A stretch of 64,000 nt of DNA from Limimaricola sp. (GCF_016125575.1 NZ_WGLM01000006.1:1-64000), one strand, 5' to 3'; positions 9,283-18,185 are shown, numbered from the stretch's first letter. The notes: generated from the letters alone by a model not told the origin. Numbers and translations: made by a program.

Positions 9283-10164
9283 TCAGGGCCGCAGTGCGAG
9301 CGTTTCTGCCCTGAGCCAGGCCATGAACTCGCGCGGCGAATTGATCCGTGCCGCGATATCGGCCGGATCGAAAGGCCGGCCCACGATCGGTGCCTGCGGA
9401 CGGTCGAAGGAATGGACGACCTCGTGCAGCAGCAGCGCCTGACGCAGCGTGGGCGAGAGACGGTTGGCCATATGATACCAGCGCGAATTCTGGCCCTGAA
9501 AGCGTAGCGGCACCACGGTGGCCCCGGATGTGCGGATGAGTTTGGCCGTGAAAACGTTCCACTCGCCCTCGACAGCGGGACCGAACATGGTGTCCGACAC
9601 GGCCACAGATCCCGACGGAAACAGCGCGACAAGGCCACCCTGGGCCAGATGATCACGCGCCAGCGTGCGCATCTCGATCATCTTGGCCTGCGCGTCGGGT
9701 TCATGCGGGAACGGCACGGGGATCATGTAGCTCGCCGCGCTTTCGTCGATGCCGGTCAGAAGCGAGCGGGTCAGGATACGATAATCGGTGCGGCGGCGCC
9801 CGATCAGGTCGGCAAGGATCATCCCGTCGACAAGGCCGTGCGGATGGTTGGCCACCAGCACGACCGGACCGGTCGCCGGGATATTGGCGAGTTGTTCTGG
9901 CGGGGTCTGCAGGTCAATCCCCATCACCGCCATCGTGGCTGGCCAGAAGGCTTGCCCGGTAGGCGCGCCGCGCCGTTCAAACTCGCGGATCCGCCTCAGG
10001 ATGGTGATCTTGCCGGTCACCGTTTCGATGGCGCGGATGATGCTGCGCTTGAACGCGCTGTCAAAGGTATTGGCGTAGGTCAGACTGCGTCGGTCGTAGA
10101 TCCGCGGCGCGGGGCCCGGGCCCTGCGGTGGGTGAACAGCGATGTCCCGCGCGGAATCGGTCAA
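9283..10164 (-). CDS. Lysophospholipid acyltransferase family protein (PlsC/OlsA-like)
   Basis: A 293-residue PlsC-fold acyltransferase that probably acylates a lysolipid at the inner membrane. The catalytic block is VLVANHPHGLVDG (NHxxxxxD variant, about 97-109); LFPSGSVAVSD corresponds to the FPEG-type substrate loop, with S replacing E, and VVPLRFQGQNSRWYH follows. Unlike classical PlsC it lacks a clear N-terminal membrane helix. The start codon appears to be TTG (10162-10164) with GAGAGG upstream; no ATG lies close enough. It could be the O-acyltransferase of ornithine-lipid synthesis, but no olsB neighbour is present. Confidence 0.8.
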   Translation of the reverse strand: MTDSARDIAVHPPQGPGPAPRIYDRRSLTYANTFDSAFKRSIIRAIETVTGKITILRRIREFERRGAPTGQAFWPATMAVMGIDLQTPPEQLANIPATGPVVLVANHPHGLVDGMILADLIGRRRTDYRILTRSLLTGIDESAASYMIPVPFPHEPDAQAKMIEMRTLARDHLAQGGLVALFPSGSVAVSDTMFGPAVEGEWNVFTAKLIRTSGATVVPLRFQGQNSRWYHMANRLSPTLRQALLLHEVVHSFDRPQAPIVGRPFDPADIAARINSPREFMAWLRAETLALRP

Positions 10165-10214
10165 TTCGGGTTGGTTCCTCTCGGCAGGCCTGGTGGCGGA
10201 GACCGTTGCGACGT

Positions 10215-10484
10215 TCAGTCGCCTTCTCCGAACTTGTCGGCCACCAGGGCCGCAATCGCATCTGCCAGACGGTCAGCGTCGGGGCCGCTGGTCTCGACAT
10301 CAATAAATGTTCCCTTCGACGCTGCCAACATCAAAAGACCCATGATGCTGTCGCCGCTGGCACTCAGCCCTTCGCGCGAGATGGTGGCTTGCGCGTCATG
10401 GGCCTCGACCACTTCGACCAGCTTGGCGGATGCGCGGGCATGCAGGCCCTTGACGTTAAGGATCTGGAACCGCCGCACCGCCAT
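10215..10484 (-). CDS. ptsH: HPr phosphocarrier protein
   Basis: HPr relays phosphate from EI to EIIA and is regulated by HprK. The 89 residues keep both regulatory sites at canonical numbering: His15 in VKGLHARASAK (EI-dependent) and Ser46 in SASGDSIMGLLML (HprK site). It is last in a minus-strand unit hprK-rapZ-EIIA-HPr; its ATG overlaps the EIIA stop as TGATG. No sugar-specific EIIBC is encoded here, which suits a regulatory PTS. A phosphate donor (ptsP/ptsI) is not in this window. Confidence 0.95.
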   Translation of the reverse strand: MAVRRFQILNVKGLHARASAKLVEVVEAHDAQATISREGLSASGDSIMGLLMLAASKGTFIDVETSGPDADRLADAIAALVADKFGEGD

Positions 10485-10888
10485 CAGCCGCGCCCCGTGC
10501 CGTTGCCCACGGCGTGGCTGTCGATGTACTTGCGGGCGGCCTGAAGCGCCGCCTCGACCGCAACAGGCACGGTCTTGCGCCGGCTCTTGGTCAGCTTGAT
10601 CAGCATCGGCAGATTCATTCCGTAGAGAATGCGCCGGTTGTCAGGACCGCAGGCGCGCAGGGACAGGTTGGAGGGTGAGCCGCCGAAAAGGTCGGTCACG
10701 ATCACCACACCGCCTCCGGCATCGACCGCGTCGGCGGCATCGCAGATCTCGGTCTGTTTGGCAGCGCGATCATCATCAGGCTGGATCGCGACGGTGCGAA
10801 TCCCGGCTTGGGGGCCCACGACATGCTCGACCGCGGCAAGATACTCGCGGGCCAACCCGCCATGCGCCACGATCACGATTCCGATCAC
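10484..10888 (-). CDS. manX: PTS EIIA component, mannose family (regulatory)
   Basis: A 134-residue single-domain EIIA-Man protein. VIGIVIVAHGGLAREYL places the phosphorylatable His at residue 9; VIVTDLFGGSPSNLSLRA and GMNLPMLIKLTKSR are the conserved second half. I chose GTG at 10886-10888 because GGAG lies 9 bases upstream and it overlaps the rapZ stop in a GTGA; GTG at 10903 is the alternative (139 aa). No IIB/IIC partners are near, so it is likely a regulator in the ChvG/HprK context rather than a transporter part. Confidence 0.92.
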   Translation of the reverse strand: MIGIVIVAHGGLAREYLAAVEHVVGPQAGIRTVAIQPDDDRAAKQTEICDAADAVDAGGGVVIVTDLFGGSPSNLSLRACGPDNRRILYGMNLPMLIKLTKSRRKTVPVAVEAALQAARKYIDSHAVGNGTGRG

Positions 10889-11811
10889 GCCTCCGGTCTC
10901 CACTCCGCGGCACCCGCGTCCGCTGCCGGCTGGCCGCGCCGCTCCACTTCCCGATGACGTTTAGACACGGGCCATCCGCGCTCTGCAAGGGTTTTGGCAA
11001 GCGTTTCGACCATCACGACCGAGCGGTGTTGCCCGCCCGTACAGCCAAGGCCGATGCCGAAATGCGTCTTGCCCTCGGCGCGGTAGGCGGGCAGCAGCGA
11101 TTCCAGCAGGTCGGCAACTCGGTCATGGAACGGGGCGAAGGCGGGGTCGGCCTCGACGAAGGCCGCGACTTGTGGGTCGCGCCCGTCGCGCGGACGCAGG
11201 CCCGCATCCCAGTGCGGATTGCGCAGGAAACGACAGTCCAGAACCATGTCGAGGTCATGCGGCAGCCCACGCTTGTAAGAAAAGGATTGCAGCAGAACCG
11301 ACATCGCCTTGTCGCCGGAGTGGCCGAACCAACGTTGCAGGGCTGCCCGCAGGTCATGCGGCGTCAGCGTTGTCGTATCGATCAGGATGTCGGCCTGTGT
11401 GCGCACAGGGCCCAGCAGCGCACATTCGGCGCGGATACCGTCAAGAGGCGGCGTTTCGGGGGCAAGCGGGTGGCGCCGCCGGGTTTCGGAATAACGCCGC
11501 GCGAGCACCTCTTCGGCGCAATCTAGATAGACGAGATCCACCGCCAGCTGCGGATTGTCGCTCAACTCCGCAACCGCCGCCAGCAGCGCATGCACCGAGA
11601 AGTCGCGGTTGCGGACGTCAAGGCCAAGGGCAAGCGGGCGGCGGGTGGCGCCGGTCACCGCCCCCAGCAGCGACAGCGGCAAATTGTCGATCGCCTCAAA
11701 GCCGAGGTCTTCGAGAAAATGAATCGCTGTGGCACGGCCGCTACCCGATGGCCCGGTCACCAGCACGATCCGGGTCGGCGCGGTGGCGGCACTGGTCTCG
11801 GCCGGGGTCAT
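10885..11811 (-). CDS. rapZ: RapZ-family nucleotide-binding protein
   Basis: 308 residues of the YvcJ/RapZ family; E. coli RapZ is an RNase E adaptor for small-RNA turnover, but the role in alphaproteobacteria is not established. The P-loop is LVTGPSGSGRATAI (about 17-30), with Arg where the Walker-A Lys is expected. VYLDCAEEVLARRYSETRRRHPL is the family block and GIGLGCTGGQHRSVVMVE the C-terminal signature. The ATG overlaps the hprK stop (ATGA). Placement between hprK and the EIIA gene suggests a carbon-signalling link. Confidence 0.92.
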   Translation of the reverse strand: MTPAETSAATAPTRIVLVTGPSGSGRATAIHFLEDLGFEAIDNLPLSLLGAVTGATRRPLALGLDVRNRDFSVHALLAAVAELSDNPQLAVDLVYLDCAEEVLARRYSETRRRHPLAPETPPLDGIRAECALLGPVRTQADILIDTTTLTPHDLRAALQRWFGHSGDKAMSVLLQSFSYKRGLPHDLDMVLDCRFLRNPHWDAGLRPRDGRDPQVAAFVEADPAFAPFHDRVADLLESLLPAYRAEGKTHFGIGLGCTGGQHRSVVMVETLAKTLAERGWPVSKRHREVERRGQPAADAGAAEWRPEA

Positions 11812-12260
11812 GACATGGTCTCCGGGTTCGGTGGCAGGCTCATGGCCTTGAGATATTGCAGCAACGCAGCAGCAAAATGGCCGCTGGCGCTGTTGTGAAC
11901 GAGCGGCAAGTCACAGTCCAGAAGGCGCAAGTACCGCTCGGGCGGCAGACGCTCGGTTTCCGTTTGGTCAAGATCGACGGCAAGACGAAGGCGGCAGGAT
12001 GCCTGCGTGTCGGCGCGCAAGAGGCCAATGCCGCGTGCCTCGATCAGGCCGGTGATTGCCGGCGGACAGTGCGCGATCAGGGCATCGCCCTTGCGGCTGA
12101 TCGCGGTGCGATCATCCGCGACCAGCGCGCAGCCGAACGCCATCAGTTGCAGAGCCAGCCCCGACTTGCCCGCCCCCGCGCGACCCAAAATGAGCAGGCC
12201 CGCCTCACCCAGTGCGACGGTGGTGGCATGCATGATGTGCGGGATGTCTTCGGGCGGCAT
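11808..12260 (-). CDS. hprK: HPr kinase/phosphorylase, short form
   Basis: It phosphorylates HPr on Ser46 and can reverse the reaction. At 150 residues it contains only the catalytic C-terminal domain; Firmicute HprK is about 310. The Walker A motif is LGRAGAGKSGLAL (about 25-37), VADDR is the metal/catalytic loop, and LIEARGIGLL the HprK signature. The substrate HPr with Ser46 is encoded three genes downstream. It lies 21 bp after chvG on the same strand, so envelope/acid sensing and PTS control may be transcribed together. The short form is usual in this class. Confidence 0.93.
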   Translation of the reverse strand: MPPEDIPHIMHATTVALGEAGLLILGRAGAGKSGLALQLMAFGCALVADDRTAISRKGDALIAHCPPAITGLIEARGIGLLRADTQASCRLRLAVDLDQTETERLPPERYLRLLDCDLPLVHNSASGHFAAALLQYLKAMSLPPNPETMS

Positions 12261-12281
12261 GGCCGGCCGCGCCCCCTGCGC

Positions 12282-14018
12282 TCAGACGGGCAGGCCCACG
12301 ACAAAGCGCGCGCCCAGCGGTTCCGATGTCAGGTCTGCCTCGGTCGGGCGGATGTTCTCGGCCCAGATCACGCCCCCATGCGCCTCGACGATCTGTTTGG
12401 AGATCGCAAGGCCGAGGCCCGAATTATTGCCAAACTGGCCCGACGGGCGTTCGGAATAGAACCGCTTGAAGATTTTCGACAGCGCCTGATCGGGAATGCC
12501 CGGGCCCGTATCCTCGACAACGACAAGGACGCGATTCTCGCGGCGGCGGGCCCAGACCCGGATCGCATCGCCGTCTTCGCAGAACGAGATCGCATTGGTG
12601 ATGATGTTGACGAAGACCTGCGCCAACCGTCCTTCGAGGCCATAAATCTCGATCGGTTGGGGCGGCATGTCGGTGATGTAGTCGATGCCCTTGCCGCGCG
12701 CCTGATCGCCCAGATAGTCGTTGATGTTGCCCAGCATCTTGATCAGATCGAAAGGCTCTTCGGCTTCCTTGACCAGTTCGCTGTCCAGCCGCGAGGCGTT
12801 GGAGATGTCGCTGACCAGCCGGTCGAGGCGGCGCACGTCATGCTCGATCACCTCGAGCAGCTTTTCGCGCTGATCGTCGCGCTTGGCGACGCGCATGGTA
12901 CCCACCGCGGACCGCAGCGAGGCGAGCGGGTTCTTGATTTCATGGGCCACGTCGGCGGCGAACTGTTCGTTGCCCTCAATCCGTTCGTAAAGCGCCGCGA
13001 CCATGCCACGCAGGGCGGCCGACAGCCGCCCGATTTCATCGGGACGTGCGGTCAGGTCGGGGATGCGGATACGATCGGGTGACATCTTGCGCGCATTGCG
13101 GTCGCGGCCCAGTTCGGCCGCCGCAGCAAGGTCAGACAGTGGGTTGGCGATCGTCGAGGCAAGGATCAGGCTGAGGCCGATCGAGACGACGATGCCGATC
13201 ACGAACATCTGCAGCACCATCTCGCGTTCGCGCCGGACCAGCGCATCAAGCTCGCCCGCGGCGCTGACGATGGAGACAACGCCGACCGACTGGCCGGCAT
13301 GGCGGATCGGCGCGCTGACAACGAAAATCGCCTTGCCCTGCGCGTCCTGCAACGTCTCGACATGGGTCCCCGACAGCGCGGCGGGCACGGTGGCGCGGGC
13401 CTGATCCAGCATGTCGCCGGCGGCATGCGGCACCGTGGACGAGCCGAAAAGGCCAACGGCCGCGTCCCAGATCCAGTTCAGCGCATCGGTGATCAGCGTG
13501 CCGCCACCTTCAAGCGACAGACCGTCGACATCGCCGACACGGGTGCTGGCGACGGCATGGGTCACCAGCGTCTTGGCCGGATCGAAGACAAACACCTTGA
13601 TCCCACCACGCAGCTTGAGCGCGTCAAGCGTCGCTGTCGCCGCGGGGCCGGGCACCAAGGCGGGATCGGGGACCGGGCCGTCGGGCAGTTTGGCCTCGAA
13701 CACGCCGGCAATCAGCTCGGCCTCGTTGACAAGGCCGCTGGCCCGCTGAAACGCCAGATTGTCGCGTGAAGGGTTGAGGTAAAGCACACCTGCCACCAGC
13801 ACGATGATGGCCAGCAGGTTGAATGTGATGATCTTGCGCGCCAGCGGCGAACGGTTGAGCGTGATAATGCCGCGGCTGCGGCGACGGCGCTGCATCTCGC
13901 GGTCGCCCGTCGCCTCGGCTGACACCCAGTCATCGCCAATGGTAACATCCGACGCCCGCGTCGCCGCGTCGCGGACCGAGCGCAGGTCGTGGATGTCAAT
14001 CATGGGCGAAGACGTCAT
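12282..14018 (-). CDS. chvG: ChvG-type sensor histidine kinase
   Basis: A 578-residue membrane kinase. There is a cytoplasmic leader of about 60 residues, TM1 at about 63-81, a periplasmic sensing domain of about 185 residues, TM2 at about 270-290, a HAMP-like segment, a DHp domain with His359 in FAADVAHEIKNPLASLR, and an ATPase domain with N-box FVNIITNAISFCEDGD, G1 DTGPGIPDQ and G2 NSGLGLAIS. The partner ChvI lies 3 bp upstream. The family senses acidity and envelope stress. The ATG at 14016-14018 gives the conserved long leader; ATG at 14003 is an alternative. Confidence 0.93.
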   Translation of the reverse strand: MTSSPMIDIHDLRSVRDAATRASDVTIGDDWVSAEATGDREMQRRRRSRGIITLNRSPLARKIITFNLLAIIVLVAGVLYLNPSRDNLAFQRASGLVNEAELIAGVFEAKLPDGPVPDPALVPGPAATATLDALKLRGGIKVFVFDPAKTLVTHAVASTRVGDVDGLSLEGGGTLITDALNWIWDAAVGLFGSSTVPHAAGDMLDQARATVPAALSGTHVETLQDAQGKAIFVVSAPIRHAGQSVGVVSIVSAAGELDALVRREREMVLQMFVIGIVVSIGLSLILASTIANPLSDLAAAAELGRDRNARKMSPDRIRIPDLTARPDEIGRLSAALRGMVAALYERIEGNEQFAADVAHEIKNPLASLRSAVGTMRVAKRDDQREKLLEVIEHDVRRLDRLVSDISNASRLDSELVKEAEEPFDLIKMLGNINDYLGDQARGKGIDYITDMPPQPIEIYGLEGRLAQVFVNIITNAISFCEDGDAIRVWARRRENRVLVVVEDTGPGIPDQALSKIFKRFYSERPSGQFGNNSGLGLAISKQIVEAHGGVIWAENIRPTEADLTSEPLGARFVVGLPV

Positions 14019-14021
14019 CCG

Positions 14022-14723
14022 TTACTGTTCGTTGTAGCGATAGCCAATACCATAGAGCGTTTCGATCGCCGAGAATTCCTCGTCGGCCTGCCGCATCTTC
14101 TTGCGCAGCCGCTTGATATGGCTGTCGATGGTGCGATCGTCGACATAGACCTGATCGTCATAGGCCACGTCCATCAACTGGTCGCGGCTTTTGACGAAAC
14201 CGGGGCGCTGGGCGAGGGCCTGCAGCAGAAGGAATTCTGTCACCGTCAGCGATACGTCGTTGCCCTTCCACTTCACCGCATGGCGCAGCGGGTCCATCAC
14301 AAGGTCGCCACGGACCATCACCTTGTTTTCCTCGGCGTCGGGAATCGCCTCGCCCGAGATCGCATCCTGCCGGCGCAGAAGCGCGCGGATGCGTTCGACC
14401 AGAAGACGCTGCGAGAAGGGTTTCTTGACGTAATCGTCCGCGCCCATGCGAAGGCCCAGCACTTCGTCAATCTCGTCATCCTTGGAGGTGAGGAAGATCA
14501 CCGGCATCGACGATTTCTGGCGAAGCCGCTGCAACAGGTCCATCCCGTCCATGCGCGGCATCTTGATGTCCAACACGGCCATATCCGGCATCCGCTTGTT
14601 GAAAGCGTCCAATGCGGTCTGCCCATCGTTGTAGGTATCTACCTCGAAACCTTCGGCTTCGAGAGTCATTGCAACCGACGTCAGGATATTCCTGTCGTCG
14701 TCCACCAACGCGATCTTCGACAT
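14022..14723 (-). CDS. chvI: ChvI-type response regulator (OmpR family)
   Basis: A 233-residue two-domain regulator. The receiver has acidic residues D8-D10, phosphoacceptor D52 in [12 protein letters not shown], and K102-region VKKPF; the C-terminal winged helix ends [13 protein letters not shown]...[13 protein letters not shown]. It is the first gene of the chvI-chvG-hprK-rapZ-EIIA-HPr run and is divergent from pckA across about 300 bp. Spacing to chvG is 3 bp, which indicates coupled synthesis. Confidence 0.95.
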   Translation of the reverse strand: MSKIALVDDDRNILTSVAMTLEAEGFEVDTYNDGQTALDAFNKRMPDMAVLDIKMPRMDGMDLLQRLRQKSSMPVIFLTSKDDEIDEVLGLRMGADDYVKKPFSQRLLVERIRALLRRQDAISGEAIPDAEENKVMVRGDLVMDPLRHAVKWKGNDVSLTVTEFLLLQALAQRPGFVKSRDQLMDVAYDDQVYVDDRTIDSHIKRLRKKMRQADEEFSAIETLYGIGYRYNEQ

Positions 14724-15024
14724 GGGGATAGTCCCTTTTGCTGCTCGTTACTTTTTTTGCCTGCTTTTTGGCAAGAATATGTCCATGTTCTGCCTCCAAC
14801 AATCAATCCCTAACTGCGAATCACCCTGCAGGCGGCGCTTCAAGTGTGACCAAAAGTCATAACCAATGGCTAAAATGCCTCACCCGGCGGAGGCCCGCGC
14901 ATTTGGTTGCGCTAACACGGGTCTGGTTGCGCTAACGGCAGGAAACGGGCCTGTTCGCCAAAGAAATCATAGTGCTAAGAGGGGGTACGGGCCCATTCCC
15001 GGGCCGCTGCGAAGGAGCGTTGCC
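14724..15024. promoter_or_regulatory. Divergent chvI / pckA promoter region
   Basis: This gene-free stretch of about 300 bp separates two divergent start codons. The chvI-proximal half is T-rich, unlike surrounding DNA; the pckA-proximal half holds two direct repeats described separately. AAGGAG at 15012-15017 is the pckA ribosome site. No small gene is evident. Confidence 0.6.
14905..14936 (+). promoter_or_regulatory. Two direct repeats GGTTGCGCTAAC upstream of pckA
   Basis: TTGCGCTAAC occurs at 14907-14916 and 14927-14936, exactly 20 bp apart (two helical turns), each preceded by GG, about 90-120 bp upstream of the pckA ATG. The same 10-mer occurs upstream of mcd at 18105-18114. The right part GCGCTAACA looks like half of a LacI-type palindrome (TTAGCGCTAA core). 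CceR, a LacI-family carbon regulator of Rhodobacter, controls pckA and is my candidate; that assignment is inference. Confidence 0.6.
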
Positions 15025-16623
15025 ATGGATCACGGGCGGGTCAATCCCGGTTTTCGACTGAACGATCAGGGGATCACGGGCTTGGGCCATATCTATTACA
15101 ACGCCCTTGAGCCCGATCTGATGCAGCATGCCCTGCTGGCCGGTGAAGGTGTGCTGGGACAGGGTGGCACGCTGCTAGTGACAACGGGCAAGCACACCGG
15201 GCGCAGCCCCAAGGACAAGTTCGTCGTCCGCCGCCCGATGACCGAACACACCATCTGGTGGGAGAACAATGCGCCGATGGCGCCCGACGCCTTCGACGCA
15301 TTGCGCGAAGACATGGTGGCGCACCTGAAGGGCCGCGACGTGCATGTGCAGGACCTGTTCGCCGGGGCCGACCCGACGATGCGGCTGGACGTGCGGATGA
15401 TCACCGAGCTGGCCTGGCACGGGCTGTTCATCCGGCACCTGCTGCGCCGGCCCACGCGGGACGAGCTGGAAACATTCGTCCCCGAATTCACCGTCATCAA
15501 CTGCCCCAGCTTCAAGGCCGACCCGGCGCGCCACGGCTGCCGCAGCGAAACCGTCATCGCGATTGATTTCCAGAGCCGGCTGGTGCTGATCGGCGGCACC
15601 GAATACGCGGGCGAAAACAAGAAGGCCGTCTTCACCCTGCTCAACTACCTGCTGCCCGAAAAGGGCGTGATGCCGATGCACTGCTCGGCCAACCACGCGC
15701 TGGGTAACCCGGTGGATGCGGCGGTGTTCTTCGGCCTGTCGGGCACCGGCAAGACCACGCTGTCGGCCGATCCCGCACGCACGCTGATCGGCGATGACGA
15801 ACATGGCTGGTCCGACAGCGGCACCTTCAACTTCGAAGGGGGCTGCTATGCCAAGACCATTCACCTCTCGGCCGAGGCCGAGCCGCAGATCCACGGCACG
15901 ACCACGCGCTTTGCGACCGTCATCGAGAACATGGTCTACGACCCCGAGACCAAGGCGCTGGATTTCGGAGACGACAGCCTGACCGCCAACATGCGCTGCG
16001 CCTACCCGCTTGACGCGATCTCCAACGCGTCGGCCACGGGGCTGGGCGGCCATCCCAAGAACATCATCATGCTGACCTGCGATGCCTTTGGCGTGCTGCC
16101 GCCCATCGCGCGGCTGACCCCGGCGCAGGCGATGTACCACTTCCTGTCCGGCTTCACCTCCAAGGTCGCAGGGACCGAGCGCGGCGTGACCGAGCCGGAG
16201 CCGACTTTCAGCACCTGCTTTGGCGCGCCCTTCATGCCGCGCCGGCCCGAGGTTTATGGCAAGCTGTTGCAGGCCAAGATCGCCAGCCACGGCGCCACCT
16301 GCTGGCTGGTCAATACCGGCTGGACCGGCGGCGCCTATGGCACCGGCAAGCGGATGCCGATCCGTGCCACGCGCGCGCTGCTCGCCGCCGCGCTGGACGG
16401 CAGCCTTGTCGAGGGAGCGTTCCGCAAGGATCCGAACTTCGGCTTCGACGTGCCGGTGGCGGTCGAGGGGGTGGAGACGCGGTTGCTGACCCCGCGCGAT
16501 ACATGGGCCGACGGTGCCGCCTATGACCATCAGGCGGCCAAGCTGGTGCAGATGTTTGCCGACAACTTCGCCAAATACGTGGCCTTCATCGACGAGGACG
16601 TGCGCGCCGCCGCCATCGGCTGA
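15025..16623 (+). CDS. pckA: Phosphoenolpyruvate carboxykinase (ATP)
   Basis: It converts oxaloacetate plus ATP to PEP and CO2, the entry step of gluconeogenesis. The 532 residues fit the ATP-dependent family. [13 protein letters not shown] (about 237-249) is the kinase-1a loop; [13 protein letters not shown] and [15 protein letters not shown] carry substrate and metal ligands; [15 protein letters not shown] is near the C-terminus. The ATG at 15025 follows AAGGAG with good spacing; the open frame back to 14866 crosses the promoter repeats and is rejected. It is monocistronic. Confidence 0.96.
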   Translation: MDHGRVNPGFRLNDQGITGLGHIYYNALEPDLMQHALLAGEGVLGQGGTLLVTTGKHTGRSPKDKFVVRRPMTEHTIWWENNAPMAPDAFDALREDMVAHLKGRDVHVQDLFAGADPTMRLDVRMITELAWHGLFIRHLLRRPTRDELETFVPEFTVINCPSFKADPARHGCRSETVIAIDFQSRLVLIGGTEYAGENKKAVFTLLNYLLPEKGVMPMHCSANHALGNPVDAAVFFGLSGTGKTTLSADPARTLIGDDEHGWSDSGTFNFEGGCYAKTIHLSAEAEPQIHGTTTRFATVIENMVYDPETKALDFGDDSLTANMRCAYPLDAISNASATGLGGHPKNIIMLTCDAFGVLPPIARLTPAQAMYHFLSGFTSKVAGTERGVTEPEPTFSTCFGAPFMPRRPEVYGKLLQAKIASHGATCWLVNTGWTGGAYGTGKRMPIRATRALLAAALDGSLVEGAFRKDPNFGFDVPVAVEGVETRLLTPRDTWADGAAYDHQAAKLVQMFADNFAKYVAFIDEDVRAAAIG

Positions 16624-16679
16624 GCGGGAAACACGCCAAAGGGCGTTGACAGTGGCGGCGCGGCGGGCAGCATGGCGGC

Positions 16680-17264
16680 ATGACACGCTCCGCCCTCGCC
16701 CCGCTGCTTCTTGCCATTGGCCTTTCCGCCGCCCCGGTTCTGGCCCAGTCGGCTGGTATCGGGGCGCTGGCGCCGGGCGACGATGTCAGTCCGCTGTTGT
16801 CGGTCTTTCAGGCCGGAATCGTCTGCGCGCAGGACACGACCGAAACCTCGCCCGCGCCGGGAACGATCGCAGGATTTACCAACATCATCACCACCGAGCC
16901 CGACTTCGTCAGCCCCGCGCGCCGGGTGCCGGCGGTGCTGGGCATCGGTTTTGGCGTGAAGTCGCGCGCGCGGCGGCCGCCGGGATACGACAACGTGCTG
17001 GTGACAGTCACCCATCCGCCGATGGGCGCAAACGGCGTGACAGTTGAGACCTATACCACCGCGATCAAGGGCGAAGACGGCACGCCGGGCCTGTCGATCA
17101 CGCTTTTCCAGTTCGACACGGATTATGAACTGGTGACAGGCCCATGGACGATTTCGGCCAGCGAAAGCGGCAAACAGCTTTTCCATGCCGAATTCACCGT
17201 GGTGCCCCCGCGCGAAGTGCCGGAACTGGCGCAGGTTTGCCACTATGAGGGTTTGCTGTCCTGA
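16680..17264 (+). CDS. Secreted DUF3859-like protein
   Basis: A 194-residue protein with a signal peptide (MTRSALAPLLLAIGLSAAP, cleavage near ALAQS at about residue 22). The mature part resembles DUF3859: ITTEPDFVSPARRVPAVLGIGFGVKSRA, then a central beta-rich segment VTHPPMGANGVTVETY and ...FQFDTDYELVTGPWTIS, ending CHYEGLLS. Families of this kind are periplasmic with no known activity. It is 56 bp downstream of pckA on the same strand and might be read through from it. Confidence 0.65.
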   Translation: MTRSALAPLLLAIGLSAAPVLAQSAGIGALAPGDDVSPLLSVFQAGIVCAQDTTETSPAPGTIAGFTNIITTEPDFVSPARRVPAVLGIGFGVKSRARRPPGYDNVLVTVTHPPMGANGVTVETYTTAIKGEDGTPGLSITLFQFDTDYELVTGPWTISASESGKQLFHAEFTVVPPREVPELAQVCHYEGLLS

Positions 17265-17275
17265 GGGGCCGCGCC

Positions 17276-18040
17276 TCAGAAAACTGCGCGGCGCACAAGG
17301 TTGAGTGCGGCAACGAACAGGACCAGCAGCGTGACACGCCGGAACGTGGCCTGCTCCAACCGGTCATGCAGGCGCAGGCCCACCGCCATTCCCGCCATCG
17401 CCGGAAGGATCATCAAGAGCGACAGCGGCAGCGTGGCCGCCCGCATCACGCCCGAGCCGACATGCGCGCCCAGCAGGGCCACCGCACCAAGGCCATAAAT
17501 CACCCCCTGAATGCGGACATGGTCCGCCTTGGGCGTGTCGATGGCGGTGAGATAGGCCACAGTCGGCGGCCCCCAGACCCCTGACAGCCCGCCGATGAAA
17601 CCCGAAAGCGCGCCCACGGCCGCCTCGACCGCCGGGATCGGCCGCGCGAGGTGTGGCCGCCAGCCCAACAGTTGCATACCCGTGAAAGCCGCGATCGGCC
17701 CGCCAATCAGGCCGAACAGCACCCCCTGCGGCAGCACGCGCACCAGTTGGGCGCTGATCAGCAGCGCCACGAAACCGGCGATAAGGTAGATGCGGAATCG
17801 CCGGACCGAGGCCCAGGCGGCCGCATGTCCCTGCCGCAGCGCCTGCACGCCGTTGGTCACCAACGTTGGCAGGATCAACGCAGCCAATGCGAGTTCTGGA
17901 GGCAGGAACGTGGACAGGCCCGAGATCATGATCATCGGCATGGCAAAGCCCACCGCCCCCTTGACGAAGCCGGCAAGCAGCGTCACGGCAATGGCGGCCA
18001 GCAGAAGCGCCGGCGATGAAAGTCCGAAACTGAGGTCCAT
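17276..18040 (-). CDS. TauE/SafE family membrane permease
   Basis: A 254-residue inner-membrane protein with about 8 hydrophobic helices in two repeats. The first repeat shows LAGFVKGAVGFAMPMIMISGLS and the second ALSGFIGGLSGVWGPPTVAYL, the GxxxG-rich signatures of TauE/SafE anion exporters (sulfite, sulfoacetate and related organic anions). The substrate cannot be inferred from its neighbours. The ATG at 18038-18040 gives a short N-terminus before helix 1. Confidence 0.88.
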   Translation of the reverse strand: MDLSFGLSSPALLLAAIAVTLLAGFVKGAVGFAMPMIMISGLSTFLPPELALAALILPTLVTNGVQALRQGHAAAWASVRRFRIYLIAGFVALLISAQLVRVLPQGVLFGLIGGPIAAFTGMQLLGWRPHLARPIPAVEAAVGALSGFIGGLSGVWGPPTVAYLTAIDTPKADHVRIQGVIYGLGAVALLGAHVGSGVMRAATLPLSLLMILPAMAGMAVGLRLHDRLEQATFRRVTLLVLFVAALNLVRRAVF

Positions 18041-18104
18041 GCCGCCCCTTTAACCCGGCGCGCCGGGGGCTGCACCCGGAATCGGCTGCGACATTTCCGG
18101 TCTT

Positions 18105-18142
18105 TTGCGCTAACATTATTGAAATGAAGTTGCGCTGCAACT
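18105..18142 (+). promoter_or_regulatory. mcd promoter motifs: TTGCGCTAAC and an inverted repeat
   Basis: Upstream of mcd, TTGCGCTAAC (18105-18114) repeats the pckA promoter motif exactly. Fourteen bases downstream, AGTTGC-GCT-GCAACT (18128-18142) is a perfect 6-bp inverted repeat with a 3-base spacer, followed by TGCGAA. TTGC/GCAA-type sites are typical of short-chain acyl-CoA metabolism regulators (PccR/RamB group) in this lineage; that link is inference. Confidence 0.5.
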
Positions 18143-18185
18143 GCGAAGGCCCTAGGTCTGCTGCATCAGCACGAAGGAGCCCGCG

